Assembly: GCA_902788315.1 (NCBI GenBank)
Contig: CADAJS010000008.1
Span: 87,941-151,940, forward strand
Direction of reading: 5' to 3'
Length of the DNA stretch: 64,000 bases
Origin: an uncultured Bacteroidales bacterium
Lineage (GTDB): Bacteria > Bacteroidota > Bacteroidia > Bacteroidales > Bacteroidaceae
This document shows, piece by piece, positions 9,850-18,203 of this stretch (its first letter is position 1; each line of letters begins with the position of its first letter). Position numbers and translations under genes: made by a program. The notes beneath the pieces were generated by a model. It saw only the letters and a program-made list of their open reading frames with translations. It had not been told where the DNA came from and did no database searches.

Positions 9850-12207
9850 CTACTGTTTCTGGAAAAATTCCTGCGGACCGCTGGTGTAGAGGTTGCCAAA
9901 GTTGGCAGAGTTCACAATGTGAACATGCGAGCCCAGCGTGCGCTGTGCGCAGTAGAGATACAGGTCGCGGTAAGTGGTCGTGGGAAACGCCGTAAGGTGA
10001 ACCACGAGGTTACGACTGAAACGGTCGCAGCGCCATACTCCGAGCGTGCTGTTCCAGTTGTCAGCAAACGACTGCTCGTAGCGGCCGGCACTCGACATGG
10101 CCAGTACGCCGGGGATGCCCACAAGCGGCGTGATGACAGTCTCTGAGAAACACGGCTCTGTGAGGACGAGCATCTTGCGATAGATGCCCTGCTGCTGCAT
10201 CTGGCTGATGGTTTGCCCCAGAAGGTCGGCGGTCATACCTTGTCCAGCTTCTTCATTGCGCCATGCCAGCTCGTCGGCTCCGTTGGCGACGCGGTTATGA
10301 CCGTGGCCGCTCCAGAAGAGAAGCACGTTCTGCCCCGCATCCTTGGGAAGGACCACAGGTGTCTTGTCCGTCTTCACTCCAAGCAGGATATTGCTGATGT
10401 CAGCGGGAGAGAGGTCTGCATTGTCGTAGTCCAAACTGCTGCCAGCCTTCAAGTCTTGACCGCCGTCTTCGGCGCGGATGATGCCTGGCTCGGGATTCTT
10501 TGAGTCCGAGGCAAGCGCCTTGTCGATAACCAGAATGATGTGGTCGTCGTCGAATCCATTCTTCTTGAGCATCTGGTAAACGTTGAGCACATCGGCCTGG
10601 TGGCGGTAGTTGTTCCATCCGTTGCTGCCTTGCACCAAAACAGCATACTGTGCTGTGAGAGCGGGATAAGTGAAGGTCACATCCTTGTTATCGGCTTCGC
10701 TGGCAAAGTCCTCCTCGGGATTCTGCACGAGCCAGTTCCATGCGGCCAGAGCTGGAGCTATGCGTCGGCTACCGTCGCTGCTGAGATAATTCTGGTGCGT
10801 CAGGCGTCCGTTCTTAATCTGCCAGTGTACGTAAGTGGTATGAATCGACGAAGTGAAAGTCTCGCTGTCGAAACGAATGTCGCCCGACGCTCCCTTGAAG
10901 TCCATCAGCTGTCCGCGTTCCATAGCGTTGAGATAGAGTTCCATGGATGTCGTGTTCCAGGCTGCACCGCTCAGCTGACGTTCCTGTGGCGTCGTTATCT
11001 TTATGATGGCATCATTGAAGCGAGTATTAAGTTCGGCCGCCGATGGATTGTGTTCCACATATGAGGCTGCAAATGCAGCGAGCATCAGTGCATCGTACAA
11101 CTTGCATTCGGCAAAGGTGGGTTTGTCACCAAACTTCACCTCGTAGCTCAATTCGAAACCAGTGGTGGGGTCGGCGTAGGGCGAGAACCCCTGATAATAA
11201 TACAGCACATCCACTTTCTCTGGTCCGAGTGCATCGAGGTCCTCCTGCCTAAGGTTGCTGAAAGCAAAGTATGTGCGTCCCCAGAATTCCAACATCTGTC
11301 TATCCAACTCTCTACTGCTCTCATCACGCGGTACGTCGGGATCCATATCCCACCACTCCATACGTAGCCGAGCTATGTCGAGCAGCTGTTGCAAGGACTC
11401 GATGATGCAGAAAGTGCCGATGGAGAAGCTGCCGAAAACCGGCAGTTGGCTCAATTCATCGTAATACGCCTTCAGACGGCTGTGAAGGTCGGCGTCGTCT
11501 GTATAAAGTTCGTTGTGCGAGAAAGGTATGCCCATCTCTTCGGCTTGGTATGGTCCCCAGTCGTAGAACGTACGGCCGTAGCTGTCGTTGGGCGAGAACA
11601 TGGCCGCAGGAGTGCTGTTGCGGGGATCTTCTCCAATGCTTCGTATATATGCGGCATACATGCTCATCAGCACTTCGCAGAAGGTGATATCGGTCTCGGT
11701 GAGTGCCCAAAGGAAGGGTTCCTTGTTGGCCACGCCAGCAGTACCGACTGCGAAGCGACGAATCACATCTTCGCTGGTGGCCGTCGGTGCGATGACGGGC
11801 TTGTGTGTCTTCTGACATGCGGGAGCTAGCTGGGCCACAGCGTCGTTGCCAAAGGGACCGACTACGGCCAACACGTCCTCGCGAGTGGCCAGCTCCTCGC
11901 CCAGCTGCGCAAGGTCCTCAGTCAGCTCGTCGTGCCACTCCAGTTTCAGGTCGATGCAAAGCGTGTCGTGAAGCTGTGACTGGTGCAGATTGTCGAGAAA
12001 CCATGCTGCAGTCCGCTCGAAACGTGTCTTTGTAGCAGCGTCGGCACTCGTAGGTGCCACCAGGGCAATCGTCTTTTCTACCCAACGGCGCGACTGCCGA
12101 AATTCGATGGTGTCATCCTCCTCCCCTTTGCAGCCCGAGAGCAACAAAAGCGGAAGCATGACAAAGACAGTCAAACGCACTTTTACGAATCGAGAATCAA
12201 TGTTCAT
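9850..12207 (-). CDS. Lipoprotein fusing type I periplasmic binding domain to legumain-like C13 peptidase
   Basis: A 785-residue predicted lipoprotein (signal ending LLLLSGC, then KGEEDD, an acidic surface-export signal). Residues about 40-460 look like a Leu/Ile/Val-type (type I) periplasmic binding fold: IALVAPTSAD start, VLAVVGPFGNDAVAQLAPACQ, PVIAPTATSEDVIRR. Residues about 520-780 match legumain/asparaginyl-endopeptidase family C13: YAVLVQGSNGWNNYRHQADV, then YQMLKKNGFDDDHIILVI, a catalytic-His block (LLFWSGHGHN) and a catalytic-Cys block (VLTEPCFSE). All hallmark residues of an active peptidase are present. It is the last gene of the minus-strand operon and overlaps the BMP-like gene by 11 bp. 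Likely at the outer membrane, binding a ligand and cleaving after Asn or Asp, or acting as a transpeptidase. Substrate unknown; the fusion is unfamiliar to me. Confidence 0.8.
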   Translation of the reverse strand: MNIDSRFVKVRLTVFVMLPLLLLSGCKGEEDDTIEFRQSRRWVEKTIALVAPTSADAATKTRFERTAAWFLDNLHQSQLHDTLCIDLKLEWHDELTEDLAQLGEELATREDVLAVVGPFGNDAVAQLAPACQKTHKPVIAPTATSEDVIRRFAVGTAGVANKEPFLWALTETDITFCEVLMSMYAAYIRSIGEDPRNSTPAAMFSPNDSYGRTFYDWGPYQAEEMGIPFSHNELYTDDADLHSRLKAYYDELSQLPVFGSFSIGTFCIIESLQQLLDIARLRMEWWDMDPDVPRDESSRELDRQMLEFWGRTYFAFSNLRQEDLDALGPEKVDVLYYYQGFSPYADPTTGFELSYEVKFGDKPTFAECKLYDALMLAAFAASYVEHNPSAAELNTRFNDAIIKITTPQERQLSGAAWNTTSMELYLNAMERGQLMDFKGASGDIRFDSETFTSSIHTTYVHWQIKNGRLTHQNYLSSDGSRRIAPALAAWNWLVQNPEEDFASEADNKDVTFTYPALTAQYAVLVQGSNGWNNYRHQADVLNVYQMLKKNGFDDDHIILVIDKALASDSKNPEPGIIRAEDGGQDLKAGSSLDYDNADLSPADISNILLGVKTDKTPVVLPKDAGQNVLLFWSGHGHNRVANGADELAWRNEEAGQGMTADLLGQTISQMQQQGIYRKMLVLTEPCFSETVITPLVGIPGVLAMSSAGRYEQSFADNWNSTLGVWRCDRFSRNLVVHLTAFPTTTYRDLYLYCAQRTLGSHVHIVNSANFGNLYTSGPQEFFQKQ

Positions 12208-13297
12208 ACTCTTCCTCCTTTCGCACGGCTTCTTCGTGCATTTCCTGTTTCATTTCCAGCGTCAGACGAGGCGCAGTAGTGCCCGTGTAGCCCTCTGGTA
12301 TCCAAATATGAAGATCGCAAATGGGATTCAGAATAACTTCTGTGTACCCTTCTTTAATTCCGAGCAGCTGGTGCTTTGGCATCGCTCCATCGTTAATCCA
12401 CTGGCGGATGCTCTGAGCCACAGCGCGGTCTATATGCTTCACGATGGAATACGGAGAGTAATAGCTGTCGTGAAAGACGTCAATGCCAATGATATTGCCA
12501 CCCCAAAACGAAGAACCGATCAATCGCAAGAATGTTTTCGACGCTCCACCACAAACGGGGATCAGCAAATCAGTGTCTTTCAACCACTGTCGCAGCAGCC
12601 GCATGGCAACTGTGTCGGAGACACTGAAGCCTTCGGCACCAGTCTCGTCGAGATAGGTTGATGACAGGTGACATAGGCTAATCTGATGTTCGGTCAAAAG
12701 TTTAAGACCGGCCTCGTAGCCGTCTGTGAAACCCTGCATCGCATCTGTGACAGCCGGTGTCTGATGGTTAGCACCAATCAGCAAGCCGTGTGCCTCCTCT
12801 AATGCAGATAAAATGCGGCCACCTTCGTACATCGCGCCATAATAAGACAGAAATAGCGTTGAACCCTTCCCCTCAAGCGGCGTTCGAGTCTCGAGGTACA
12901 AGAGGTCGGCATTCGGATTTGATTCCAGGCGGTGGTTGTTCTTGCGGATGAATTCGTCATAGCCGGGCGATGTAACGACAAAAAGTCGGCGCACCGAGTC
13001 CTGCGCAGCCTCCATCTGACTGAACATCAGTTCCAGGTATTGCAGTCCTTCCTCGTAGGTACTTGGAGACTGCTGTATGGTACGCAAGCCAAGTTCCTGC
13101 GCCACACGTTCCACGCCTTCATAAATGAGGTCGTTGTAAGAGTGGTCGCCCAAAGCGTTGGCGTCGTAAACAACAGTTACCAGCGGTGCTGTGCTCGCCT
13201 TCTCCTCGTTGGGGTCGGGCAAGTAGATGGTGTCGCCATCCTTCGTGCAGGCCGCTGCCAGCAATGCTGCCGCCAGCCATACGAAATACTTCTTCAT
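12197..13297 (-). CDS. BMP/PnrA-type substrate-binding lipoprotein
   Basis: A 366-residue lipoprotein (LAAALLAAAC lipobox). The N-terminal motif GDHSYNDLIYEGVERVAQEL matches basic membrane protein/PnrA-type periplasmic binding proteins (typical GD.SFND.A..G...A...LG). It also has VCGGAS near residue 240 and GIDVF near 265, as in the purine-nucleoside-binding members. No ABC permease or ATPase gene is nearby, so it may serve the TonB receptor or a sensory role instead of an ABC importer. It overlaps the downstream fusion gene by 11 bp. The ligand cannot be read from the sequence. Confidence 0.72.
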   Translation of the reverse strand: MKKYFVWLAAALLAAACTKDGDTIYLPDPNEEKASTAPLVTVVYDANALGDHSYNDLIYEGVERVAQELGLRTIQQSPSTYEEGLQYLELMFSQMEAAQDSVRRLFVVTSPGYDEFIRKNNHRLESNPNADLLYLETRTPLEGKGSTLFLSYYGAMYEGGRILSALEEAHGLLIGANHQTPAVTDAMQGFTDGYEAGLKLLTEHQISLCHLSSTYLDETGAEGFSVSDTVAMRLLRQWLKDTDLLIPVCGGASKTFLRLIGSSFWGGNIIGIDVFHDSYYSPYSIVKHIDRAVAQSIRQWINDGAMPKHQLLGIKEGYTEVILNPICDLHIWIPEGYTGTTAPRLTLEMKQEMHEEAVRKEEEYEH

Positions 13298-13379
13298 TAT
13301 AGTGCTTATCCCTTAATACCTTCCAAGATGTTCTTCAAGAATCCACCTCAATGGCCGCTATCAACAATACATCTCCTTC

Positions 13380-14009
13380 TTAATCGCAATAATCATGATA
13401 CCCAAATATTTCCATTATCCATTCGCAAAAAGCAGAGCCAAAAAAGGGAACATTTCCTCCGAAGGTCACTTCGGCTAACTTTCCCTTTCCTTTGGCATCG
13501 ACTTCGCATCCCACTGCAGTGTTTTTGCTGCACCAGCCTGGGACATCGGCGGCTGCCACTCTTTCAGGGGCGGCATACGGGTCTTCTACATTTATCCAGC
13601 CATCGCCCCAAACTCTCACTCCATCTGCGCTGCGGAACAAATAGCCTGTGGTAGCAATAGCCTTCAACTTATAAGAATTTTTCGTGGTTTTGGGTGAAGC
13701 CTTAGGCGTCAGATGAGCCCACACACCGAGGCGGGCAGGCAGTGTGGTGGTGACCCATTGTTTTCTCCACTCTGTTTTGGTCATGGGTTCCGTGGTTTCC
13801 TCGCCTTTCTCGTTGAGGTAGTGGACAGTGACGTCTGCCACGTTGAGCACGTCCTCCGACACCATCACATGGCACAGCGTCTCTATGGAGTCTTGCGGCT
13901 TGTTTTCGTCCTCGTCCTTGTCGTCGCTGCAGGCCAACAGCAGAGCGGCAGACATGCAACACAAGAGAATGGCGGGCAGAAGGCTCAGGAAGAATTTCTT
14001 GCTTTTCAT
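13380..14009 (-). CDS. Small lipoprotein, operon paralogue 2
   Basis: A 209-residue lipoprotein. I chose the ATG at 14009 because it begins the signal peptide MKSKKFFLSLLPAILLCC and ends it at LLLAC, followed by SDDKDEDE, an acidic surface-export signal. It shares with the preceding gene (14041-14628) the order: Y.N/DEKG......T..EW+K......LP..L...A....PK, then V..WC, then FGGN near the C-terminus. It also resembles the product at 8553-9107. The copies are diverged, so the duplication is old. Function unknown; probably a surface accessory subunit of the receptor system encoded upstream. Confidence 0.72.
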   Translation of the reverse strand: MKSKKFFLSLLPAILLCCMSAALLLACSDDKDEDENKPQDSIETLCHVMVSEDVLNVADVTVHYLNEKGEETTEPMTKTEWRKQWVTTTLPARLGVWAHLTPKASPKTTKNSYKLKAIATTGYLFRSADGVRVWGDGWINVEDPYAAPERVAAADVPGWCSKNTAVGCEVDAKGKGKLAEVTFGGNVPFFGSAFCEWIMEIFGYHDYCD

Positions 14010-14040
14010 TCTATTTCTTTTGTAGATTAATACTAAGGAA

Positions 14041-14628
14041 TTACCAGCCAAAAAGTTTCGTCATATCTGTGGCTTTCTTCATCGCATCCTTGTCCAGCTC
14101 AGCATTGCCACCGAAATCGCAGGTGGTGGGTTCCGAAATTCCATCGGTCTGAATCTCGATGGCCGTTGCGACTGAATGCTGGTTACACCACTCTTCCACA
14201 TTCTCGCCTTCCACGAGCGAAGTGAGATTGTCTGCCGTGGTCCACGCATCGGACCACTGCTTGCCGGTGCCATTCTCCACACGATAGGCTACGCACGATG
14301 TCAGTTCCATGTTGTACTTAGTACCAGTCTCGGGATTCTTGGGAGTAAACTTTATGTAGAGTGCAGCGAGCGAAGGCAAACTGCCCTTGGGCAACTGTTT
14401 CTTCCATTCGGGAGAGGTAATAAACTCGCTGCGTGTCAGCCCCTTAGCATCAATGTAATGAGCCTCTACAGTCGTTGTGGCAAGCACCTCATTGCTCACT
14501 TTTACGTAATAGCCTGTCTCGACCGTAGTGGCAGGCGCAATCTTCTCGTCTTCCTTGCAGGATGTCATCATTGTCATAGCCAGGCTGCAAACAACGAGCG
14601 CTACCTGGAAAAAATAGTTCTTTTTCAT
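14041..14628 (-). CDS. Small lipoprotein, operon paralogue 1
   Basis: A 195-residue lipoprotein with signal ending MTMMTSC followed by KEDEK. Family pattern: YIDAKGLTRSEF, SPEWKKQLPKGSLPSLAALY, then VEEWCNQHS and TCDFGGNAE. It lies 46 bp downstream of the outer-membrane barrel gene and 31 bp upstream of its paralogue. No enzymatic motif is visible. Likely a surface-exposed binding or scaffold subunit. Confidence 0.72.
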   Translation of the reverse strand: MKKNYFFQVALVVCSLAMTMMTSCKEDEKIAPATTVETGYYVKVSNEVLATTTVEAHYIDAKGLTRSEFITSPEWKKQLPKGSLPSLAALYIKFTPKNPETGTKYNMELTSCVAYRVENGTGKQWSDAWTTADNLTSLVEGENVEEWCNQHSVATAIEIQTDGISEPTTCDFGGNAELDKDAMKKATDMTKLFGW

Positions 14629-14674
14629 TTCTTTATAGTTACATTTAAAAAATATTCAATTTACGTTTCTTTGC

Positions 14675-15817
14675 TCAGAATCTCACGTTCAGCATTACGC
14701 TCACCATCCAGTCGTAGAAGCGGCAGTTGCTCTTGAACGAACTGATTTCTTCAGTGGAAGCCGTAACACCCTCGTTGTGAATGGTGAAGCGGTTGAAGTC
14801 GAACATAGCATTTATCGAGTAGCGACCAACGGTATAATTGGCAGCTGCACGTGCAAAGACGTTGAAGTGCATCTTCTGTGCGGTGCTGAACTTGTCTGTC
14901 TCATGGAAGACCGTGCCAGTGGTGTTGTACTCGCCGCTGTAGGTATTCATTCGGTTTATCAGCGTCAGCATGGGAGTCACAGTGGCATTGAAGGTAAGGT
15001 TGCGCAGCCCCTTGGTTTTGCTATTGACTGGGTCGCGATGGAAGAGCACCCAGTTGTAGCCGTAACCCGGGCCGACGGAGAGTTGGTGGGTGGAATAGCG
15101 ATAGTCTCCATCGCAGAACGTGATAAACTCCGTATCATTCTTCGGCAGATTCAAATCGCCGTAGGCATACTTGGCCATCAGAAGCACTGAGCCACAGGAG
15201 CGACGCTGCAGATAGCTTCCGTCGTATGCTGCGTTGTAGGCATAGCGATTCTGGTTGAGCGCATAGTAAGCATTGATGATTATCGACTTGAAGTGGCTCA
15301 ACTCACGCGAACCAATCTGGCGCTGGAAGCCTGTGGTATAGTTGTAAAGTGTGGATTGCAGCGGATTGTGGATCGAGTTGTAGCGGAAACTCAGACCATA
15401 GCCAGCATCGAGGAAGCTGAAGTACTGGTTGTTGTTAGACTCGGCAGATTTTGTGCCGACCTCGGTTCCCCAGCCAAGACTGATGTCGCCCAGCGAGACG
15501 TAGGCTCCTAGCACATTGCTGTACTCCGATTGCATCTTTACGTCCCACAGATAGTCGTAGCTGCCCGAGGGATGAGCCAGGTTCTCGATGTGACCACGTG
15601 TCTTATAGAGTGCACCGGTGCGCGAAAGGTCATCTTCGAGCGAGACAGTCCACAACGTGGTGGGCTGAAAGATGTATGTGGAGTCGAGGTCTTCGTTGGG
15701 GCTGGTAAACCATTCCCACAAAGAGCGGAAGAATTTGTTAGGCTTCGCTGCTGCCGGCTCGGTAGCGCCCGAGAAAGCCAGCAGGCCAATAAGTAGATAT
15801 TTAGAATACGATTGCAT
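14675..15817 (-). CDS. Outer-membrane beta-barrel protein, DUF4421-like
   Basis: A 380-residue exported protein: Ala-rich signal peptide ending AAA, then FFRSLWEWFTSPNEDLDSTYI, alternating hydrophobic strands throughout, and a C-terminal Phe (VSVMLNVRF) typical of barrel insertion. The mature start with W-F...DS.YI resembles the DUF4421 family of Bacteroidota barrels. It overlaps the TonB receptor gene by 17 bp. It may form a second channel for the same ligand. The family assignment is from memory and moderate. Confidence 0.65.
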   Translation of the reverse strand: MQSYSKYLLIGLLAFSGATEPAAAKPNKFFRSLWEWFTSPNEDLDSTYIFQPTTLWTVSLEDDLSRTGALYKTRGHIENLAHPSGSYDYLWDVKMQSEYSNVLGAYVSLGDISLGWGTEVGTKSAESNNNQYFSFLDAGYGLSFRYNSIHNPLQSTLYNYTTGFQRQIGSRELSHFKSIIINAYYALNQNRYAYNAAYDGSYLQRRSCGSVLLMAKYAYGDLNLPKNDTEFITFCDGDYRYSTHQLSVGPGYGYNWVLFHRDPVNSKTKGLRNLTFNATVTPMLTLINRMNTYSGEYNTTGTVFHETDKFSTAQKMHFNVFARAAANYTVGRYSINAMFDFNRFTIHNEGVTASTEEISSFKSNCRFYDWMVSVMLNVRF

Positions 15818-18203
15818 AGCTGATGTTCGGAATAGAATAACAAGATGTGATGGTATTTACGCGGAGCGTATGATAGTTATAATAGTCCTGCAGCGGCTCT
15901 TCGTAGCCAATGATGTTCATGAAGTCGAGGCCAAGGATGTGGTCGATGCGCTTGCCATGTAGGCGATATGAGATGTTGAGCGAGAGGTCGTGCACAGCAT
16001 CCGTACGCTCGGACATAGCGTGGAAATCGTCGTATGTCACGTAGGGAGAGCCTGCGGCATACATGGCAGCAGAGCCGGCCTCGTCGAATGGCGACTGGCG
16101 CATGCCGCCCATGATGCTGGCAGCCAGGTTGACACTGAGGATGCTACGCTTCCAGCTCCACTCCTTACCGCAAGCCACATTGACAGCCCAGCCACGGTCG
16201 AAGAGTGTGGGACGCCAGATGCCATCGACGGCACGATATTCGTTCTTAAATACAGAGCCATTGAAAAGCCAGTAGAGTCCATCTCGCATGTGCTGCTCTA
16301 CACCGGCCGATATGCCATAGCCGCGACCTTCTCCTTCGTTCACCAGACGATCGGTGAGGAAGTAAAGCCGGCGGTTGATGCTCGAGAATGTGCCAGTAGG
16401 ACTCACGGGCAGCGATGTCTGCCATTCGCCCCAAGCCTCGGCGCTGAAGTGGAGGTTGTCTTTTATCTGCCACTTATAGTTTAGCACCAGCTGATGGCTG
16501 CGCATCGGGTCGAGGTCTTGGTTGCCAGGCACAGAGAAGTAAGTGTCGAGTGTCTCGGTGCGAGTGGTCATGCCATATCCGGCAGACAGCGTGTGGGCCT
16601 CGGCTGGCTTCCATTCGGCCGAGATGCGAGGTTGCAATGTCCAGTCGTTAGAGAGCGACCATCCGCTCAGATGCAAACCTGCGTTCAATGTCCAGCGTCC
16701 CAGACGCAGGAAGTTGGAGGCATAGGCATCTACCTGTTCCAACGAACGATCCGCTTCAGCCACAGGCACCATTGTGCCAGTAAACAAACTGGGCGATATG
16801 CAGAGCGTCTGGTCGTAGATGATATGTCGCTCCGACGCTCCGAATTTCAACAGGTAAACAGGCGAGAAGCGCTTCTGAGCGGCCATCGAAGCCGTGAGCC
16901 ACGTGGTATTGAATCGCAGGTTGGTAAAGGGAGTGGGCTCAGCCCATGTCTTTTCGTGGCGATTCTCGTTGGTGAGAAGTGTGCCGTCGTCGGCAAAGAT
17001 AACATAGCGGTCCTCGGCGCGGAAGTTGCGGAGAGAGGCCGTCAGATTGGCTTTCAGTCGCCAGCCGTTACCCGGACTGGCATCGATTGTGGCACCTCCG
17101 GTCGTTGTATTCAGTCGGCTGTTGAAGTCGTTCTGGTCGTAGAGCGTGTGCCACTGGTTTTCGTAGCCCGACCATTCCATATATCCGTGGTCCCACGCGC
17201 CTAAGCCCCACACAGAAATCGTGGCACGACGTAGGGGGAAATTCAGCTTGAAGGCCAAGTCTTGATAGTCGCCTTGGTCGCCATCGAGGATGCCCAATCC
17301 GATATCGTTGGCCAGTTTGGTAAGGCCATAACGATAGGCAATGAGATACGAGAAGCCTTTCTCCTTCGAGATCGGGCCCTCGCTATTGAGGTCGAGTCCC
17401 ATGGTGGAGAGTTTGACGCTGTGTTCGTACTTCGAGAGATTACCATTGCGCAGTTGCAAGTCCATCACACCGCCCAGCGTATTGCCGAACTCGGCGGGCG
17501 CTGCTGCTGTGTAATAGTCGCTGTTGGCTATCAGGTTGGTATGAAGAGCCGAGATGTCTCCCACGCCATGTGCCATGTTGTCGAAGTGAGCAGGCGCCGG
17601 CACCTCTACGCCCTCCAGACGATACATGGTCATCGAGGGAGCGTTGCCGTGGGTGGAGATGCCCGAATTGCTTTCGGAACCGGTGGTACCCACATATCGA
17701 CGAACCACGCGGCCTATGTCGTCCATCGTGCCACCGAAACGCTGGGCCTCTTCCACACTAATCATCTGTGCACCGGCCAAAGCGGTGGGGTTTAGCGGAC
17801 GCGACTTATTCACCACTGGCTTAACGGTGACTTCGGTCATCTGCGATGTCTTTTCTCGTAGGTTGAAGGAGAGCACTATCTCGTGGCGACCAGCCACAAG
17901 CACCTCGACTTGTTGCTCCGTTTCGAAGCCCATGCAACGAGCCTCTACAGTGTATCGTCCAGTGGGGATGTTTTGCAAAAGAAAACGGCCGTCAATATCG
18001 GCAACAGCTGCGGCAGGCGTAGCGGTTCCTCCTTCGTTGACGACCGAAAGAACAGTTAGGTCGGAACCAAGCACTGCGACTGTGGCTCCTGTTAGGGGCT
18101 CACCAGTCAGAGCATCCTTCACTTCGCCGCGAATCGATTCGGCATGTAAAGGCATCGCTGCCATCAGAAGCCACAGCAGGGACAAAATAGATAATCTCTT
18201 CAT
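15801..18203 (-). CDS. TonB-dependent outer-membrane receptor
   Basis: An 800-residue receptor. I chose the ATG at 18203 because it opens a clean signal peptide (MKRLSILSLLWLLMAAMPLHA) and overlaps the MATE stop as ATGA. An N-terminal carboxypeptidase-like domain (about 25-115: GEVKDALTGEPLTGATVAVL, DIDGRFLLQNIPTGRYTVEA) is followed by a plug (about 130-260; MYRLEGVEVP, EFGNTLGGVMDLQLRNG) and a barrel ending in Phe (ISYAIVF). It imports a ligand across the outer membrane using TonB energy. It is not of the SusC type and there is no SusD neighbour. Its place after the exporter and biosynthetic genes suggests recapture of the operon's own product. Confidence 0.85.
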   Translation of the reverse strand: MKRLSILSLLWLLMAAMPLHAESIRGEVKDALTGEPLTGATVAVLGSDLTVLSVVNEGGTATPAAAVADIDGRFLLQNIPTGRYTVEARCMGFETEQQVEVLVAGRHEIVLSFNLREKTSQMTEVTVKPVVNKSRPLNPTALAGAQMISVEEAQRFGGTMDDIGRVVRRYVGTTGSESNSGISTHGNAPSMTMYRLEGVEVPAPAHFDNMAHGVGDISALHTNLIANSDYYTAAAPAEFGNTLGGVMDLQLRNGNLSKYEHSVKLSTMGLDLNSEGPISKEKGFSYLIAYRYGLTKLANDIGLGILDGDQGDYQDLAFKLNFPLRRATISVWGLGAWDHGYMEWSGYENQWHTLYDQNDFNSRLNTTTGGATIDASPGNGWRLKANLTASLRNFRAEDRYVIFADDGTLLTNENRHEKTWAEPTPFTNLRFNTTWLTASMAAQKRFSPVYLLKFGASERHIIYDQTLCISPSLFTGTMVPVAEADRSLEQVDAYASNFLRLGRWTLNAGLHLSGWSLSNDWTLQPRISAEWKPAEAHTLSAGYGMTTRTETLDTYFSVPGNQDLDPMRSHQLVLNYKWQIKDNLHFSAEAWGEWQTSLPVSPTGTFSSINRRLYFLTDRLVNEGEGRGYGISAGVEQHMRDGLYWLFNGSVFKNEYRAVDGIWRPTLFDRGWAVNVACGKEWSWKRSILSVNLAASIMGGMRQSPFDEAGSAAMYAAGSPYVTYDDFHAMSERTDAVHDLSLNISYRLHGKRIDHILGLDFMNIIGYEEPLQDYYNYHTLRVNTITSCYSIPNISYAIVF

